64,000 nt of DNA from Cryptomeria japonica. Taxonomy: Eukaryota; Streptophyta; Pinopsida; Cupressales; Cupressaceae. Each line of letters starts with the position of its first letter. The first letter of the stretch is position 1. This document shows, piece by piece, positions 61,650 to 64,000 of the stretch. The notes under the pieces are model-generated. The model was not told the origin of the DNA and did no database searches. It saw only the letters and a program-made list of their open reading frames with translations. Both the position numbers and the translations under genes were made by a program. The stretch spans positions 542,890,335 through 542,954,334 of the forward strand of contig NC_081412.1 of assembly GCF_030272615.1 (NCBI RefSeq), written 5' to 3'.

Positions 61650-64000
61650 CATCTGTTACTTTTGATGCTCACTCTCTCTTTCAAAGTCACTTTAAAATTA
61701 TTCAATATACCATTTAAACAATAGGCTATTGACTTTGTTCTAAATTTTAAATTCATCGATTATTTACCATTGCCTTTCCAATTAGAAGCTATCAATTTCA
61801 TTTTAAATATTTTATTTTGTTAATTTAGTTACCATTAATTTTAATATTTTTCATGTGACTTCCTTTTTGTCTAGTTAACTTTGATTTCAAGTGTTTAACA
61901 GGTAAAAAAATTATATTGTAATTTCCTTCGATTGTATATGTTTTTGACAATCCATTTTTAATAGATTCTCTACCAATATCAATTTCAATGTTAATGTCAA
62001 CAATCTATCATATGAGTTTGATTTTTAATTTAATTCATTCTAAAATTTTTTGATCATTTTCTATTACTTTCATATTTTTCTTGACATTTCCAAATTAAAC
62101 TTTTTGAAACAGGCAAACATGTTTGACATTCCAAAAACTTTTGTAGTGGCATTAAAAAGAGATTTTCAATTTTGTCTCAAGTATGAGATTGAAATGTACT
62201 CTATATGAATAACCAATTCTTCTAAAGTGTACAAAAATAGGTGGTCATTTTGATAGGATGTGATGAATGACAAGCATTGAGTACAGAGAAAAACAAAACT
62301 AGAAGACAAATAAATCTCAAATTTTTTCTTTTTATTTTCTATTTAAATAAAGAAAATAAAATTATAAAGAATAAGGTAGTGGCTACCAATAATATATGAG
62401 AAATAATTAAATAACTAATACTCTATAAAAAACTAAGTGAACGATCCCTAGTTCACAACATAGAAAACACAACATGAAAGAAGAATTAAATTCTAAACTT
62501 TTGCAAACATTTTCAATTCTTTGGAATGCATCATTTTTTATTCATGAAGTTGGACAATTTAATATTTTATCTCATTCAAGTGATTTATGATGTTGAAATT
62601 CTCTTTGGGAACTCCCTACAAATAAGAACATATATAGACAAGTCAAAAAATGATATAAGTGCAAAAAATTAGCAATTTTTCTTCTCGATGAATAATATGA
62701 CATGAAAACATTGAAAATTATGTACTTTTTCATATATTAGAAAAAAATCTATTTCATAGAATTCACCGCAACATTATTATGAAGACCTAGACCAAAATTA
62801 ACTTCTTTCCAACTTAGAAAATGATAAAAATAGTTGGAAGATGCTTGAAAATGATGTTCCATTTGAATTTTCCAACAAATAATACTAAAAAAAGTGTTTC
62901 AAATTTTCATTCTGTTGACAAAATGAACATTTAACTACCTCAACTATCTTACATTACAACCTTTCATCTAATATAAGTTTGAAGTGTAAGAATTTTCAAG
63001 CCAAAATATATACATGATTTTCACCTTTGGACCTCCAAAATTGAGCACTCAAATTTTTCCTTGTCTTCTCTTCGAACTTATAGTTTCATTTTTGGTTCAA
63101 TATAGGACTTAAGGACATAGTAGGAAGGAGGTTCAAATATATATTTTTTCTTATAGAAAATAAATTAAACTGATATTTGGACAACCACAACCAATTTTTA
63201 AAAGATTACAATGCACTGGAGTGCAAATATTCATAACTAAGTCTACAAGGACATATAACATTAAAAGAATAATAGAACCTTTATACAAGATATTTAAACT
63301 AAAATTATTTTTAATTTTTTTCTAAGTAGTCCAATCCATAGTGTTAAAATATTGCATGTGCCCTGAATTGTTGAATCTCTTTATTTGATAAATAAAAAAA
63401 TTGTCTATAAAAACCAATAACTAGGGGATGACCTTGATATTGAGCCATTTCACCAACTAGATAAAGACCTATAGATCAAACAATGCTACCAAAAAAAATT
63501 CTAGTTTAACAATTTAAAGCTTACTTCCAAGCTTTCCATAATGAATAAAAAAGAAATGAAGCATATAGATGAAAACCCAAAACTGAACTATATTAAAAAG
63601 AACATTATAATTTAAAAATTTACAATCTTATTCCCAATATTTTTCACATTGAATGCAAAGGAAATGAATCTTTAATGTTAAATTTATGGGAGAAAAAATA
63701 ATTTTATCTAACCACATTAAAAATTTATTTTTCCTTTTAATAGTTGCAAGAATAATGTGATGAAAAAATAAACTTTTCTACAACTCTTCATTTGTAACAA
63801 CTCTAATCTATGTTTAGTGAGCTTGGTCATTCCAATTTGACCATTAAAGGTGGTAAGTGATTTTACTTAAATATTCATGATATTTTTTAATTTAGGCATC
63901 CAAAAAGAGGAGCAATGCATATGGGAAACTAGAAATATATAGTTCATAACTTGGATCTTGAAAACTACTAAAAAAAAATGATTTCCTAAGTACAAAGTTT
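61650..64000. other. AT-rich spacer to the window end
   Basis: No ORF of interest, RNA gene or recognisable repeat in about 2.35 kb. Confidence 0.6.

Overview
This is plant nuclear DNA. The only host gene I can support is a six-exon glutamate receptor-like (GLR) channel gene at 16968-20305 on the plus strand. Almost everything else is retrotransposon sequence, much of it nested, or AT-rich spacer. The large and mostly old retroelements (Ty3/gypsy Tat, Ty1/copia, L1-type LINEs, a long non-autonomous LTR element) and the GLR gene point to a seed plant with a large genome. A conifer or other gymnosperm is my best guess, but the sequence does not prove it.

Layout. 1-9703: the 3' part of a Tat-type Ty3/gypsy element, with a decayed pol (RT, RNase H, second RNase H, integrase) on the plus strand. 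Its 3' spacer carries a spliced gene on the minus strand for a plant mobile domain (PMD) protein, and the 3' LTR follows. 9704-14165: the remainder of an L1-type LINE (RT end, zf-RVT, RNase H) followed by an unusual third ORF. 15073-16150: a solo LTR with a perfect 5-bp target duplication. 16968-20305: the GLR gene. About 20357-35745: a Ty1/copia element placed roughly 50 bp after the GLR stop codon. It is split by a 12-kb Tat element (23205-35206) with two LTRs and the perfect target duplication CAAGC. That Tat element has lost RT, RNase H and the integrase core and also carries an antisense PMD remnant.

38309-46315: a minus-strand LTR element with two 1173-bp LTRs, a tRNA-iMet-type primer site, a coiled-coil plus multi-CCHC gag-like ORF and a second ORF of 1116 codons, but no protease, integrase or reverse transcriptase. 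47193-53917: a full-length minus-strand LINE (ORF1 and ORF2) between 15-bp target duplications. 55300-55485: a tRNA-derived SINE-like sequence. 57575-59045 (minus) and 59794-61637 (plus, 12-bp target duplications): two more copies of the LINE family with the third ORF. 61650-64000: AT-rich spacer.

None of the mobile elements has an intact coding set: stops and frameshifts are everywhere. The recurring theme is an accessory protein with a PMD or PMD-like globular domain, an acidic or low-complexity linker and often a coiled coil. It appears in three mechanistically different retroelement settings: antisense in Tat gypsy, sense in an RT-less LTR element, and as a 3' ORF of a LINE family. This is the strongest candidate here for an under-described system.
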